Source of the DNA: Pseudorhodoplanes sp.
Lineage (GTDB): Bacteria > Pseudomonadota > Alphaproteobacteria > Rhizobiales > Xanthobacteraceae
NCBI GenBank assembly: GCA_032027085.1
Contig: JAVSMS010000001.1
Location: 386,827-450,826, forward strand
Direction of reading: 5' to 3'
DNA length: 64,000 nt
Shown: in pieces, positions 1 through 9,126 of the stretch
How the letters are laid out: the number at the start of each line of letters is the position of its first letter
Position numbering within the stretch: position 1 is the stretch's first letter
Notes under the pieces: generated by a model
The model's input: only the letters and a program-made list of their open reading frames with translations
Told to the model about the DNA's origin: nothing
The model's database searches: none
Made by a program: the position numbers and the translations under genes

Positions 1-158
1 GTCTGCGACACGCCGCCCACCACGTAGATCGTGTATCCGACGGCCAGCGCCAGAATGAGACAGAGAGCGGCGAAGCCCGATATCAGCTTGGTGCTGATCT
101 TGCGGTCAGTGATCAGACTCACTCCACGAAAACCCGTCGCAGCGCGCGCAATTGCCAT
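1..158 (-). CDS. Methyl-accepting chemotaxis protein, N-terminal fragment (cut by window edge)
   Basis: Only the first ~52 codons are in the window; the gene continues past position 1. The ATG lies at 158-156. The fragment has a short basic leader, then a hydrophobic segment (about residues 24-46) that is the first transmembrane helix of a chemoreceptor. It closely parallels the start of the complete receptor at 329-2707: both share a D-R-K-I-x-T-K-L start to the helix, a G-F-A-A core and a G-V-S-Q exit. The two genes are therefore neighbouring paralogues in the same orientation. The ligand-binding and signalling parts cannot be seen. Confidence 0.75.
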   Translation of the reverse strand, partial: MAIARAATGFRGVSLITDRKISTKLISGFAALCLILALAVGYTIYVVGGVSQ

Positions 159-328
159 GATGCTCAGTCCTCATTGCTGTCCCCCGCAGGTGCGGCGAAC
201 ATTCCGATAAGCTCATATTCCTGCGCCGATCCGCGCCTGCATTTGGCAGGCAATTCGACGCCATCATGTACTCACGAGACGCAACCAAAGGAGCCGGCAC
301 CCATCATGAAAGCAGCGTGTCCCCTCTT

Positions 329-2707
329 TCAGAACTCCTCCCATTCCTGGTTCACCGCGAGTGCGGTCGCGCCATGGGTGCGGAGCACGGAGCCGGTGCG
401 GGCGACAGGACGGACTACGGCCCCCGATGCAACAGGCGCTTTGCTTGCGGCCGCCGCAGTATCGCCGACGCGGAAAAATCCGACCTGCTCATTCATGGCG
501 CTCTGCTGGTCTTCTAGGGTCTTGGCGGTCGCCGCGTTCTCCTCGACCAGCGCCGAGTTCTGCTGCGTTACCTCGTCCATCTGGCTCAGCGCCTTGTTGA
601 TCTGGTCGATGCCAGAAGCCTGCTCGGTGCTGGCATGTGCGATGTCGGCGACGATTGCTGCCACGTCCCGGACCGAGCCCACGATCTCCTGCAGCGACTG
701 GCCGGCCTTATTGACCAGATCGACGCCGTTCCGCACCTGGCCAGACGAACTGGTGATCAGGTCGGTGATGTCCTTGGCCGCCTGCGAAGAGCGTTGCGCC
801 AGGCTGCGCACTTCCGAGGCGACGACCGCGAAGCCGCGGCCGGCTTCACCCGCACGCGCGGCCTCAACCGCGGCGTTCAGCGCCAGCAGGTTGGTCTGAC
901 GCGCGATCTCGTCAATGACGCTGATGATGTCGGAGATCTGCCGCGACGACTCTTCGATCGCAGCCATGGCGGTGATCGCCTGCGCCACCACTTCGCCGCC
1001 GCGAGCGGCGACCGTCTGCGTGCCCTGCGTCAACTGATTCGCATGTTGCGCATTCTCGGCGTTTTTCTTCACCGTCGCCGCAATCTCCTCCATCGACGCC
1101 GACGTCTGCTCCAGACTCGCCGCCTGTTCTTCCGTGCGCTGCGACAGATCGGTCGTGCTGGTGGAGATTTCCGCCGCGGCATTGGAGATTTCCGCCGACG
1201 ACAGTGAGATATTCCTGACCGTCTCCTGCAGCTGCGCGATGGCGGAGTTGAAATCGTTGCGCACTTTCTCGTATTCGGCAGCGAACTCGTCTGTGACGCG
1301 GTAAGTCAGATCGCCGCGGGCGAGCTTCTCCAGACCGTGCCCCAGCGAGGCAACGACCTTCGCCACCATTTGCGCCGCCTCGGCCTCCTGCCGGGCCCGC
1401 TCTTCACGCGCGGCCTGTTCGCGGCGGGCAATTTCCTGCTCGCGTTCGGCGTCAAGCCGCATTTTCTCTTCCAGCTTGAGCTTGAAATCGCCCACCGCGC
1501 CCGCGATGTCACCGATCTCGTCCTTGCGGCCGAGGCCGGGCAGCACGACGTCGAAATTGCCGCTTGCGAGCTCGCGCATGGCGGCCGTCAGACGCCTGAT
1601 TGGCGTACCAATCGCTCTGGCGGTCAGCCAGGCGATCAGCGCGGCGATCAGGAGGCCGGCGACCAGCAGCGTCCATTCCGCCAGACGCAGGAACGCCATG
1701 CCGGAAATCACGGCTTCAGACTCTGCGCTCAGCATCAGCTGCTGGTTAGACTTGATTCCGCCGGAGCGGGTGCCGTCGGCCCCCTTCGGACCGTCCAGCA
1801 GGTCTAGAATCTTGAGTGCGCGCGGCGCCGCTTCCGTCGTCAAAAGATGCACGGGCACGTTCCATTGCGCCGAGTCACGGATGGCAAACATCTTTTGTGG
1901 CAGTGGGGCGAATTCCTTATAGGCGTGCGAGAATGCGCTGAATGCCGCCATTTGCCCGGGCGACAGCAGAGCTGTCTGCCCTCCGAGCGTGTCGCGCGCC
2001 GCCTCGAAATGTCCCCACAACCGCGCGAATTCGTCCTTGTTGCTCTTCTCTCCGGACAGCAGATACATGCGCAGCTGGGCGGTGGCGGCGGCAAGATTTC
2101 CCCGCACATCTGCCATTGTCTTCAGCAGGCGTTTGCGGTCGGCGGTCGCCGGCAGGCTTTCCTCGTCGTCGATCATCTTGCTGATCTGTACGAACATCGC
2201 CGTGTTGCGCGGCGCCGCCTCGGTGACCAGAATCTTGGTGGCCGGGAAAGCATCGGGCGTAAAAGCAATGGCCTCGGCCCGGGCCTGCGCGGCGCGAAAC
2301 TCCTCAATCAGCGCCTTTGCTTCCGCCCATTTGCGCTTGTTTTCGGGATTGGTGAACTGTTCGACTTTCTTGTCGAAAGCCGCGATCGTCGCTTCGAGCT
2401 CCTTCCACATGGCAGCGCGATCGTTCTTGATCTGCGGATTGCCGGTCAGCAGATAGCCGCGCAAGGTGGCAAGCGTCGAATAAATATTGCCGACCATCTC
2501 GGTGCTCTCAAGCGCCACCGGCACCCGCAACGTCACCATGCGATCGACAATCTGCGATACCCCGCTGATCACATAGAGGGTATAACCGACGGCGATACCG
2601 AGAACGACGCATACGGCAGCAAATCCCGCAACCAGCTTTGTGCCGATCTTTCGGTCTGCAACAAAGCTTCCGCCACTCGCAGATAGTGCTCCATGAAAAA
2701 TCGACAT
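329..2707 (-). CDS. Methyl-accepting chemotaxis protein
   Basis: A 792-residue transmembrane chemoreceptor that would pass ligand signals to CheA/CheW. Transmembrane helix 1 is at about residues 24-48 and helix 2 at about 345-365, giving a periplasmic sensor of roughly 300 residues. A HAMP linker follows with a charged coiled coil rich in Glu/Arg, then the methyl-accepting signalling domain (about 500-740) with the highly conserved hairpin tip reading [17 protein letters not shown]. The last five residues, EWEEF, match the xWxxF type of C-terminal pentapeptide that tethers CheR methyltransferase in some receptors. I chose the ATG at 2707 because an AAAGGGG ribosome binding site precedes it; an upstream in-frame ATG at 2800 would add 31 residues that do not resemble a receptor. 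Ligand unknown. Confidence 0.93.
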   Translation of the reverse strand: MSIFHGALSASGGSFVADRKIGTKLVAGFAAVCVVLGIAVGYTLYVISGVSQIVDRMVTLRVPVALESTEMVGNIYSTLATLRGYLLTGNPQIKNDRAAMWKELEATIAAFDKKVEQFTNPENKRKWAEAKALIEEFRAAQARAEAIAFTPDAFPATKILVTEAAPRNTAMFVQISKMIDDEESLPATADRKRLLKTMADVRGNLAAATAQLRMYLLSGEKSNKDEFARLWGHFEAARDTLGGQTALLSPGQMAAFSAFSHAYKEFAPLPQKMFAIRDSAQWNVPVHLLTTEAAPRALKILDLLDGPKGADGTRSGGIKSNQQLMLSAESEAVISGMAFLRLAEWTLLVAGLLIAALIAWLTARAIGTPIRRLTAAMRELASGNFDVVLPGLGRKDEIGDIAGAVGDFKLKLEEKMRLDAEREQEIARREQAAREERARQEAEAAQMVAKVVASLGHGLEKLARGDLTYRVTDEFAAEYEKVRNDFNSAIAQLQETVRNISLSSAEISNAAAEISTSTTDLSQRTEEQAASLEQTSASMEEIAATVKKNAENAQHANQLTQGTQTVAARGGEVVAQAITAMAAIEESSRQISDIISVIDEIARQTNLLALNAAVEAARAGEAGRGFAVVASEVRSLAQRSSQAAKDITDLITSSSGQVRNGVDLVNKAGQSLQEIVGSVRDVAAIVADIAHASTEQASGIDQINKALSQMDEVTQQNSALVEENAATAKTLEDQQSAMNEQVGFFRVGDTAAAASKAPVASGAVVRPVARTGSVLRTHGATALAVNQEWEEF

Positions 2708-3072
2708 CGGCTTCGATCCCCTTTCGCAGTTTAGAAGGCGCAACCCAGCTGATCTTGACTGGGTTGACCGCTCGAAAACCCGCAACGCTTCCGTGTGCAT
2801 GAAACCGGCTCACGCCGGTTCCCCGTGCAAACGGCATGACGATGATGCTTTCTCCCAGCGCGCGGCGAATGCGCGCCTGAACCGACCCCCGCACCCGTCC
2901 ATCCGACATTCAAAATGTCGGATGCGCAGAGGCTACGGAGAGCAAGGTAAAATGATAATTAATTACAAACTTAACTTGGGTTATGTTTTAAGCAAATGCT
3001 GAGCGCGCAGCTGCAAGCGTTTTGAATTGCAAAACACGAATGGAGGCAGCGCGCGCTTTCACCGGAACGTTG
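2708..3072. promoter_or_regulatory. Intergenic region upstream of the chemoreceptor, with a strong palindrome
   Basis: No gene is seen here. The region holds the promoter of the chemoreceptor and the 3' end of the Crp/Fnr transcript. A perfect 11-bp inverted repeat with a 3-nt loop lies at 2900-2924 (arm CATCCGACATT), and a 7-bp hairpin lies at 2803-2820 (AACCGGC, loop TCAC, GCCGGTT). Neither is followed by a U-run on the minus strand, so they could be a weak terminator after the regulator gene or operator sites. The part at 2950-3000 is AT-rich. Confidence 0.4.
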
Positions 3073-3804
3073 TCATCGCAAGGAGCCGATGCGCTTGAGC
3101 TCATCGGGGTCGAGCACCGTCAGGACGCCTCCCGACAGATCGATCAATTTACGCTCGCGAAAGGTGCTCATCACCCGGCTCACATGTACCGGGGTGAGCC
3201 CGATCATCTCCGCTATATGCTGCTGCCGCAGCGGAAAGGGAAATTGCTCGAGCGTCGGAACGCGGGCCAGCAGTCGCTTGATGAAATGCAGGAATACATA
3301 GGCAAGCCGCTGTTCCGCGCTGCGCTGTCCAAGCACCGTGACCAATTCGTCCACATCGCTACCCTGTTCGATGCAGCTTCTGGTCAATGCGGCCGAAAGC
3401 TGCGAATCCGCCGCGAGCCTGGTTTTCACCACCGCTCGCTGAAACCGGCTGATGCGCACCTCGGTCAGTGCCTGCACCGAGAAACGCAGCTTCTCTTCGA
3501 AGGCGGTCACGGCAGAAAAGATATCGCCCGCGAGCAATACCTGCAGGATCTGCCGGCGTCCGTCGGGCAATCTGTAATATCGAAATGCCCAGCCGTCACA
3601 CAGAACATAGACATAGTCGGAGACGGTGCCGCGGCTGACGATGTTTTCTCCGCCGCGCAGCGCGCGGAAATCCTGCCAGGCAGGCTGTTCCTTCAAACAT
3701 TGTTCGGATGGATGCTGCCCCAGCAAGGCGCAGCAAAAACCGAGATTGCGCACAGGGCACGCGGGACACGGCCAGTTTCTCTTCATTCCAGAATTGCTCG
3801 ACAT
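3073..3804 (-). CDS. Crp/Fnr family transcriptional regulator with N-terminal cysteine cluster
   Basis: A 243-residue cytoplasmic regulator: a cyclic-nucleotide-binding-like beta barrel at about residues 40-150, a long dimer helix, and a C-terminal winged helix-turn-helix (about 186-220, with recognition helix T-P-V-H-V-S-R). The N-terminus has Cys13, Cys16, Cys24 and Cys25, as in oxygen-sensing Fnr proteins. The spacing differs from E. coli Fnr, and the fourth ligand position (Cys122 of Fnr) appears to be Arg or Val here, so iron-sulfur sensing is possible but not shown. The usual Glu of the Fnr recognition helix (E-x-x-S-R) is Val here, which suggests a DNA target other than the standard Fnr box. 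It is a single-gene unit between the chemoreceptor and the crotonase. Confidence 0.88.
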   Translation of the reverse strand: MSSNSGMKRNWPCPACPVRNLGFCCALLGQHPSEQCLKEQPAWQDFRALRGGENIVSRGTVSDYVYVLCDGWAFRYYRLPDGRRQILQVLLAGDIFSAVTAFEEKLRFSVQALTEVRISRFQRAVVKTRLAADSQLSAALTRSCIEQGSDVDELVTVLGQRSAEQRLAYVFLHFIKRLLARVPTLEQFPFPLRQQHIAEMIGLTPVHVSRVMSTFRERKLIDLSGGVLTVLDPDELKRIGSLR

Positions 3805-4119
3805 CCATGCGTTTCCTTAAAAGCATCCAAGAAACGGAAATACTTTCTCAAGTCAATTTTGCGGGATGGGATTTGCGGTGGATCAAAACCAGCGCGCGTC
3901 GAGCGAGAAAATTGATCCCTGTTATTGATCAGGGTTAGTGAACAGCCGTTTCGTTTATCAAAATTTCTTGGCTGCATGCTCGTTGGGGTGCAACCTTGCG
4001 TTAGCATGCTTGTCCTCGCTTAAGGCATGGGCACGATGCTTTCAGCGTGATGCAGATCCACGCGACAAAAGACGGAAGCACTGATCACAAGATGTGCAGC
4101 GTGGGCTGCCCAGCCAGGA
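3805..4119. promoter_or_regulatory. Intergenic region upstream of the Crp/Fnr gene
   Basis: No gene is seen. The region contains a dyad at 3917-3934 (CCCTG, 8-nt spacer, CAGGG) within a stretch that has two TTGATC-type half-sites about 14 bp apart. It lies about 110 bp upstream of the regulator start, so autoregulation is conceivable. The spacing does not give a proper Fnr/FixK box. Confidence 0.3.
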
Positions 4120-4896
4120 TCACGTAAAGTTTGGTCGACGACAATCTCGAAATGCCTGCAATCCCTCCACCGAATCGTTGCTCTCCAAATGACGCACAAC
4201 GGCGTCCCGTTCGAGCCTCATGGATTGAGCCAACGGCAATTCAATTCCTTGGCGTGCAAGCCGCTTCATCTCAGCAAGCCCAGAACGAGATCGAGTAGCC
4301 AACGTTCGACAATACTCGGCCGCCTGTTCGTGAAGCATTTCATCCGGCGTAATATAATTGACCAACCCCATGGCGTGAGCTTCTGTTGCGTCGAGCCAGC
4401 GTGCTGAGAACATGAGATCCAGCGCGCGGCGCATGCCCAGAAGACGCGTCAATCTCTGACTGCCGCCCCAACCCGGGATCAATCCGAACTGTGCGTGCTG
4501 ATCTCCGACGCGGGCACTTTGACCAGCAAAACACACATCAGCGGCGAGCATCAATTCCATCCCGCCCGCAAGACACAAACCCTGGACCGCAGCGACAACT
4601 GGCAGAGGACTTGTCTCCAACCTTTGCAGAACGATCATTCCAAAAGCGATGAAATGATCCAAGGCGGCATGATCTTTGATAACTTCGGTGACTTCATCAA
4701 GATCCGCACCAGTACAGAAATGCTTGCCTCTCGCTCGAATCAAGATGGAGCGGACATTTTGATCAGCTTCGAATTTCTCGCGGGCCTTATCAATTTCCTG
4801 ATGAGCCTTGACAGAAAGACAATTGAACTTTTCTGGACGGTTGAGTTCAATCACGCCGGTATGATCTTCGATAGCGAAGGCAACTACAGCACTCAT
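4120..4896 (-). CDS. Enoyl-CoA hydratase/isomerase family protein
   Basis: A 258-residue crotonase-fold protein, likely a CoA-thioester hydratase, isomerase or hydrolase in the cytoplasm. The oxyanion-hole segments are visible at about residues 57-66 (G-K-H-F-C-T-G-A-D) and 106-116 (G-L-C-L-A-G-G-M-E-L). Glu114 matches the first catalytic Glu of rat enoyl-CoA hydratase (Glu144). The second catalytic Glu (Glu164 of rat) aligns with His134, so ordinary hydratase chemistry is doubtful. It lies 101 bp downstream of livF on the same strand and may be the last gene of the alicyclic acid operon. It does not look like BadK, which keeps both Glu residues. Confidence 0.85.
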   Translation of the reverse strand: MSAVVAFAIEDHTGVIELNRPEKFNCLSVKAHQEIDKAREKFEADQNVRSILIRARGKHFCTGADLDEVTEVIKDHAALDHFIAFGMIVLQRLETSPLPVVAAVQGLCLAGGMELMLAADVCFAGQSARVGDQHAQFGLIPGWGGSQRLTRLLGMRRALDLMFSARWLDATEAHAMGLVNYITPDEMLHEQAAEYCRTLATRSRSGLAEMKRLARQGIELPLAQSMRLERDAVVRHLESNDSVEGLQAFRDCRRPNFT

Positions 4897-4997
4897 CTGG
4901 CATCAGCCTTTGTCTAATTCAAAATGCCTATCTCGAATTCCGACTTGATCTCCAATACACGCCACTGAAAATCAGGGCATGCGGACGAGCACGCGGC

Positions 4998-5801
4998 TCA
5001 CAGCCAGCGCTTGCGGCGCTTATAAGTCTTCAGGTTCTTGAACGAGCGGCGCTGCTCATTGTCGCCGACGCCGAGATAGAATTCACGCACATCCTGGTTG
5101 TCGCGCAATTCCCCGCTTGTGCCTTCCAGCACGATCTTGCCCACTTCCATGATGTAGCCGTAGTCGGCGTACCGAAGCGCCAGCTTGGAGTTCTGCTCAA
5201 CCAGCAGAATGGGGATTTTCTGCTCACGGCTGATCTTCGCGATGATGGCAAAGACTTCCTGCACGACCTTTGGGGCGAGGCCCATAGACGGCTCGTCCAA
5301 CAGAATGAGTTTCGGCTTGGCCATCAATGCGCGGCCAATCGCCAACATCTGCTGCTCGCCGCCGGAGAGATAACCGGCGAGCGCATTACGCTCCTTCAGA
5401 CGCGGGAAATAGTCGAACACCATCTCGATGTCTTCGCGCGGAGCCCGGCCAGGGCGGCTGTAGGCGCCCATGCGCAGGTTCTCGACCACCGTCATATCCT
5501 CGATGATGCGGCGACCTTCCATCACCTGGAAGATGCCACGCTTGACGATGCGGTCAGGCTCCATGCCGCGAATGGATTCTCCGGCGAACACGATATCGCC
5601 GCGCGTGACCTCGCCGTCCTCACCCTTCAAGAGTCCGGAGATCGCTTTCAGGGTAGTTGACTTACCGGCGCCGTTGGCCCCCAACATGGCTACGATTCCC
5701 TGGGCCGGCACGTCGAAGCTTACGCCGTGCAGCACCAGCACGACGTCGTTGTAGACGACCTCGATGTTGCGGACCGAGAGGATGGACTCAGAAACCGACA
5801 T
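4998..5801 (-). CDS. livF: Branched-chain-type ABC transporter ATP-binding protein (LivF family)
   Basis: A 267-residue ATPase on the cytoplasmic face of a LivFGHM-type importer. The Walker A GANGAGKS is at about residues 41-48, with a Q-loop, an LSGGEQQ signature and a Walker B ending LLLDEPS, then the G-L-A-P segment typical of LivF. A basic C-terminal tail (K-T-Y-K-R-R-K-R-W-L) extends beyond the usual LivF end. The chosen ATG (5801) gives a normal family length; an in-frame ATG at 5840 would add 13 residues. The gene follows the substrate-binding protein gene after a strong hairpin. Substrate inferred from context: cyclic or aromatic carboxylates rather than amino acids. Confidence 0.93.
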   Translation of the reverse strand: MSVSESILSVRNIEVVYNDVVLVLHGVSFDVPAQGIVAMLGANGAGKSTTLKAISGLLKGEDGEVTRGDIVFAGESIRGMEPDRIVKRGIFQVMEGRRIIEDMTVVENLRMGAYSRPGRAPREDIEMVFDYFPRLKERNALAGYLSGGEQQMLAIGRALMAKPKLILLDEPSMGLAPKVVQEVFAIIAKISREQKIPILLVEQNSKLALRYADYGYIMEVGKIVLEGTSGELRDNQDVREFYLGVGDNEQRRSFKNLKTYKRRKRWL

Positions 5802-5824
5802 TATACATGCGTCCGTTCGGGGAA

Positions 5825-5855
5825 ACGGCTGGGCGGCCATGCGCCGCCCAGCCGT
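5825..5855 (-). promoter_or_regulatory. Intercistronic hairpin after the substrate-binding protein gene
   Basis: A perfect 12-bp stem (arm ACGGCTGGGCGG) with a 7-nt loop lies 17 bases after the stop codon of the binding-protein gene and before livF. There is no U-tract. Such hairpins often protect the upstream mRNA or cause partial termination, so that the binding protein is made in excess over the ATPase. Confidence 0.7.
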
Positions 5856-5872
5856 CGCTTGGTATCAGGCGC

Positions 5873-7099
5873 TTACTTGCCCCACCACTTGGCGTCGCGG
5901 CCGACGTCGATGGTGGCGAGCGAGTTCCAGCCGGGCTTGCCGTCCTTGATGCGGCCCTCGACCACCTCGACGTTGACCACGCTGCGGTGGTCATCGGCGG
6001 TCCAGGTCGCGGGTGCGCACATGCCCGCAAGCGCGGCCGGCACCCAGTCCTTCTTCTGGGTCATGCCTTTGCGGATATTCTCGGACGTGATGCCGCCGTT
6101 CTTGTCGGCCCACTCCATCGCCTCCTTCGCGTAGAACACGGTACACACCGCCGCGATGTAGTAGGTGCTGCGCGGCTTGCCCTTGGCGATGTCGTTGATG
6201 ATCTTCATGCCCGGCGCGTTGGTGCCCCAAGGTTTGACGTGCAGCGGCATCACCACGCCGTTGGCCGCCTCGCCAACCGCGTTCATCACGATCTCAGAGA
6301 AGCCCCAGATGTTGGTCAGGAAGCGGGTCTTCACATCCACTGTCGAGCAGGATTTCAGCAGCGCGACGTTGCCGTCGCCGGTGTTCGCAAGGAAGGCGTA
6401 GTGCGCGCCCGATTCGCGCAAGGTCAGGCACTGCGCCTTGAAGTCGCCGGGCCGCAGGCTGTACTGGATAGCCGGCAGCACCTCAAAACCGAGTTCACCC
6501 GCCGCCTGCAAACAGGCTTCCTTCGGCGAGTTCGGGAACGGGTGATTGTCGCCCATGAACACGAACTTGGGCTTGCCGGCTCCGCCCTTCTTTTTCCAGT
6601 CGTCGCGCGCCCAGGTGACCACCGCGCGGCAGCCATCCGAGTAGCTCGGACCGTGGAAGAAGTTGTACGGTGTCGCCTTCGGGACGTTGCCGCTTTTGCC
6701 GGTCGGATCGGTGATCTTGGCAGAGAACGAGTGCGACAGGAACGGGATCTTGTCTTCGTTGACGAAGCCGCTTAGCGCCTCAGTGTCGGCCGTGCCGTAC
6801 CCGTAGATGATGACCGGCTTGGTTGCACCGGACATCCAGCGCTTGTAGGTCGTGATCGCTTGCGGGGCCTTGTAGCTATAGTCGACTGCGTCCCGCCTGA
6901 TCTTCTTGCCGTTAATGCCACCGTTCGCGTTGATCCAATCGATCGCGTCGCCCTTGGCCGCCGCGAACTCGACGCCGAGCTGCGCGGTAGGACCGGTCGT
7001 GTCGTCGAGGATGCCCATGAATATTTCCTGGGCCCCGCTCGGTCCGCTTGCGAGCACCAAGCTCGCGACGGCACTCAACAGCGCGTATTTCGCCTTCAT
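5873..7099 (-). CDS. ABC transporter substrate-binding protein (LivK-like, peripla_BP_6)
   Basis: A 408-residue periplasmic binding protein. A signal peptide is clear at residues 1-23 (MKAKYALLS start, hydrophobic core, cleavage after S-G-A). The mature part begins E-I-F-M-G-I-L-D-D-T-T-G-P, the usual first strand and ligand loop of type I amide/branched-chain binding proteins. The start at 7099 is fixed by a GGGAGGAG ribosome binding site and the signal peptide; upstream codons add a non-signal extension. It sits between livM (52 bp upstream) and livF. Related Liv-type systems in the R. palustris benzoate/4-hydroxybenzoate cluster suggest a ring carboxylate ligand; this is inference. Confidence 0.9.
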   Translation of the reverse strand: MKAKYALLSAVASLVLASGPSGAQEIFMGILDDTTGPTAQLGVEFAAAKGDAIDWINANGGINGKKIRRDAVDYSYKAPQAITTYKRWMSGATKPVIIYGYGTADTEALSGFVNEDKIPFLSHSFSAKITDPTGKSGNVPKATPYNFFHGPSYSDGCRAVVTWARDDWKKKGGAGKPKFVFMGDNHPFPNSPKEACLQAAGELGFEVLPAIQYSLRPGDFKAQCLTLRESGAHYAFLANTGDGNVALLKSCSTVDVKTRFLTNIWGFSEIVMNAVGEAANGVVMPLHVKPWGTNAPGMKIINDIAKGKPRSTYYIAAVCTVFYAKEAMEWADKNGGITSENIRKGMTQKKDWVPAALAGMCAPATWTADDHRSVVNVEVVEGRIKDGKPGWNSLATIDVGRDAKWWGK

Positions 7100-7151
7100 T
7101 GTTACTCCTCCCTCGATCGGCATCATCCGAACCCTCGTGCACCCAGCCGAC

Positions 7152-8225
7152 CTAGTGCGCGAAGGGGTAAAGCTTCCAGTAGCTCTTGATCAGCCGCCAG
7201 CGATGCACGAGCCCTTCCGGCTCGAAGATCAGAAACAGCACGATCATTAGGCCGACCGCGGCCTCCTTGGCGAAAGCGACGCCGTTCATGATCTGCGGAA
7301 TGTTGCCCCAGCTCGTGGTCTTGAGCATGAGCACCAGCGTCTCGAGTCCTTCCGGCATCAGCACCATGAAGGCGGCGCCCATTAGCGAGCCCATCACGGA
7401 GCCCATCCCACCGATGATGATCATGGCGAAGAACTGTACCGACAACAGAATGTTGATCGACTCTGAGGAAACGAAGCTCACATAGTGCGCGAGCAGCGCG
7501 CCGGCGAGCCCGGCATAGAAAGTCGACACTGCGAAAGCGAGAATGCGGTAGCGCGTGAGGTTGATCCCCATCACTTCGGCGCTGAGATAGTGATCGCGAA
7601 TGGCGATGAAGGCGCGGCCGTCGCGCGTGCGCAGCAGATTGGCCGCGAAGATATAGACGGCGATCAGGCACACAAGCACGAGATAGAAGTAGGCGCGCTC
7701 GCCGGAGATGGTCAGCCCGAACAGCACCGGCGGCTTGGCGAAGGCACCGGCCGCTCCGCCTGTGAACCATTCGGCGCGTGCGAAGAAGTCCTCGAGGATG
7801 TACTGCGAGGCAAGCGTTGCGATCGCGAGATAAAGCCCGCGGATGCGCGCGGCCGGAATGCCAACAATCAGGCCGACCACCGTCGACAGCAACGCGGCGA
7901 GCGGCATCGCCAACAGCACCGGCACGCCGAGGTTGTTGTTGAGATAAGCGGAGGCGAAGGCGCCGAGCCCGAAGAAGGCGGCGTGGCCGAGCGAAATCTG
8001 CCCGGTACAGCCGGTCAGCAGATTCAGACCGAGTGCGGCGATGCCGTAAATACCGATATAGATGAGCAGCGAGAGAATGTAGTTGTTCAGCACCAGCGGC
8101 GCGCAGGCCAGCACGAGGAGGCCGGCGGCACAGGCGTAGGCCGAAGCGCGCGTCGGAAAGATGGTGGTGTCGGCCGCATAGCTGACGCGGAAGTCGCCGC
8201 AGGGGCGTTGCGAGAAGCTTGCCAT
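7152..8225 (-). CDS. livM: Branched-chain-type ABC transporter permease (LivM family)
   Basis: A 357-residue inner-membrane permease with about 9-10 hydrophobic helices. The LivM signature region reads G-L-N-L-L-T-G-C-T-G-Q-I-S-L-G-H-A-A-F, and the cytoplasmic coupling loop has R-D-G-R-A-F-I-A-I-R-D-H. It would pair with LivH to form the channel. The gap to the livH stop codon is a single base, so the two are co-translated. The N-terminal ~30 residues before the first helix are longer and more polar than in many LivM proteins. Confidence 0.93.
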   Translation of the reverse strand: MASFSQRPCGDFRVSYAADTTIFPTRASAYACAAGLLVLACAPLVLNNYILSLLIYIGIYGIAALGLNLLTGCTGQISLGHAAFFGLGAFASAYLNNNLGVPVLLAMPLAALLSTVVGLIVGIPAARIRGLYLAIATLASQYILEDFFARAEWFTGGAAGAFAKPPVLFGLTISGERAYFYLVLVCLIAVYIFAANLLRTRDGRAFIAIRDHYLSAEVMGINLTRYRILAFAVSTFYAGLAGALLAHYVSFVSSESINILLSVQFFAMIIIGGMGSVMGSLMGAAFMVLMPEGLETLVLMLKTTSWGNIPQIMNGVAFAKEAAVGLMIVLFLIFEPEGLVHRWRLIKSYWKLYPFAH

Positions 8226-8226
8226 T

Positions 8227-9126
8227 TCACAGCCTCTCGATGTCGCGCGTGCCGAACAAGCCGTAGGGCTTGATCATCAGGATGATGACGAGCACGTAGA
8301 AGGGAACAATGGTGTAAAGATTGCCCCAGTGCAGCACCTGGCCGTCGAGGAATTCCGCGACGTTCTCCAGGAGCCCGATGATGATGCCGCCGACTACGGC
8401 GCCGAGAATCGAGTCGAGACCGCCGAGGATGACGGCCGGAAACACCTTGATGCCGAAGGCGGCAAGGCCCGCGCTCACGCCGTTGACCAGGCCGATGACG
8501 ATACCGGCCATGGCCGACACGATCGCGGAGATGGCCCAAGACACCGCGAACACCTGACGCACCGAGACGCCCAGCGAACTCGCCACCTGCTGATTGAAAG
8601 CGGTGGCGCGCATGCCGAGGCCGAGCTTGGAATACTTAAAGAAGAAGGCGAAGCCGGCGAGCAGCAGAAGCGCAAAGCCGGCGCTGCCGAGATAGGCGAG
8701 CTCGACCTCAAGCCCGAGGAAATTGATGCGCTTGCCGGTCAGCACCTGCGGGAACGACTGCGGCGCCACGCCAAAGATCCACTTCAGGATCGCCTGAAAG
8801 AACACTGACAAGCCGACGGTGACCATGATCATCGAGATCAGCGGTTCGCCGATGAGCGGGCGAAGCGTCACGAGTTGGATGAGTACGCCGAGCACGCCGG
8901 TGAAGACGAGGGTGACCAGAAACGCGAAGGGAAATGGCAAGCCGAGCTGAGTGACGCTCGCCCAGCACACCCAGGCACCGACCAGCAAAAGTTCGCCTTG
9001 CGCGAAATTGACGACGCGCGAGGCCTTGTAAATGAGCACGAAGGACATTGCGACGAGACCGTAGAGGATGCCGACAATGAGGCCGTTGACCAGGAACAGC
9101 GCCAAAAGATCGAGACGGATGCTCAT
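8227..9126 (-). CDS. livH: Branched-chain-type ABC transporter permease (LivH family)
   Basis: A 299-residue inner-membrane permease with about 8 helices. The N-terminal motif N-G-L-I-V-G-I-L-Y-G-L-V-A and the V-V-N-F-A-Q-G-E segment are characteristic of LivH. Its ATG (9126-9124) overlaps the TGA of the acyl-CoA ligase gene in an ATGA arrangement, which fixes the start and implies translational coupling. A much longer open frame upstream overlaps the ligase gene and is not coding. Confidence 0.93.
   Translation of the reverse strand: MSIRLDLLALFLVNGLIVGILYGLVAMSFVLIYKASRVVNFAQGELLLVGAWVCWASVTQLGLPFPFAFLVTLVFTGVLGVLIQLVTLRPLIGEPLISMIMVTVGLSVFFQAILKWIFGVAPQSFPQVLTGKRINFLGLEVELAYLGSAGFALLLLAGFAFFFKYSKLGLGMRATAFNQQVASSLGVSVRQVFAVSWAISAIVSAMAGIVIGLVNGVSAGLAAFGIKVFPAVILGGLDSILGAVVGGIIIGLLENVAEFLDGQVLHWGNLYTIVPFYVLVIILMIKPYGLFGTRDIERL

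Noticed and set aside
3911-3934. Possible Fnr/FixK box before the Crp/Fnr gene
   Set aside because: TTGATC half-sites are present but not in the required spacing or orientation; only the weaker CCCTG dyad remains.
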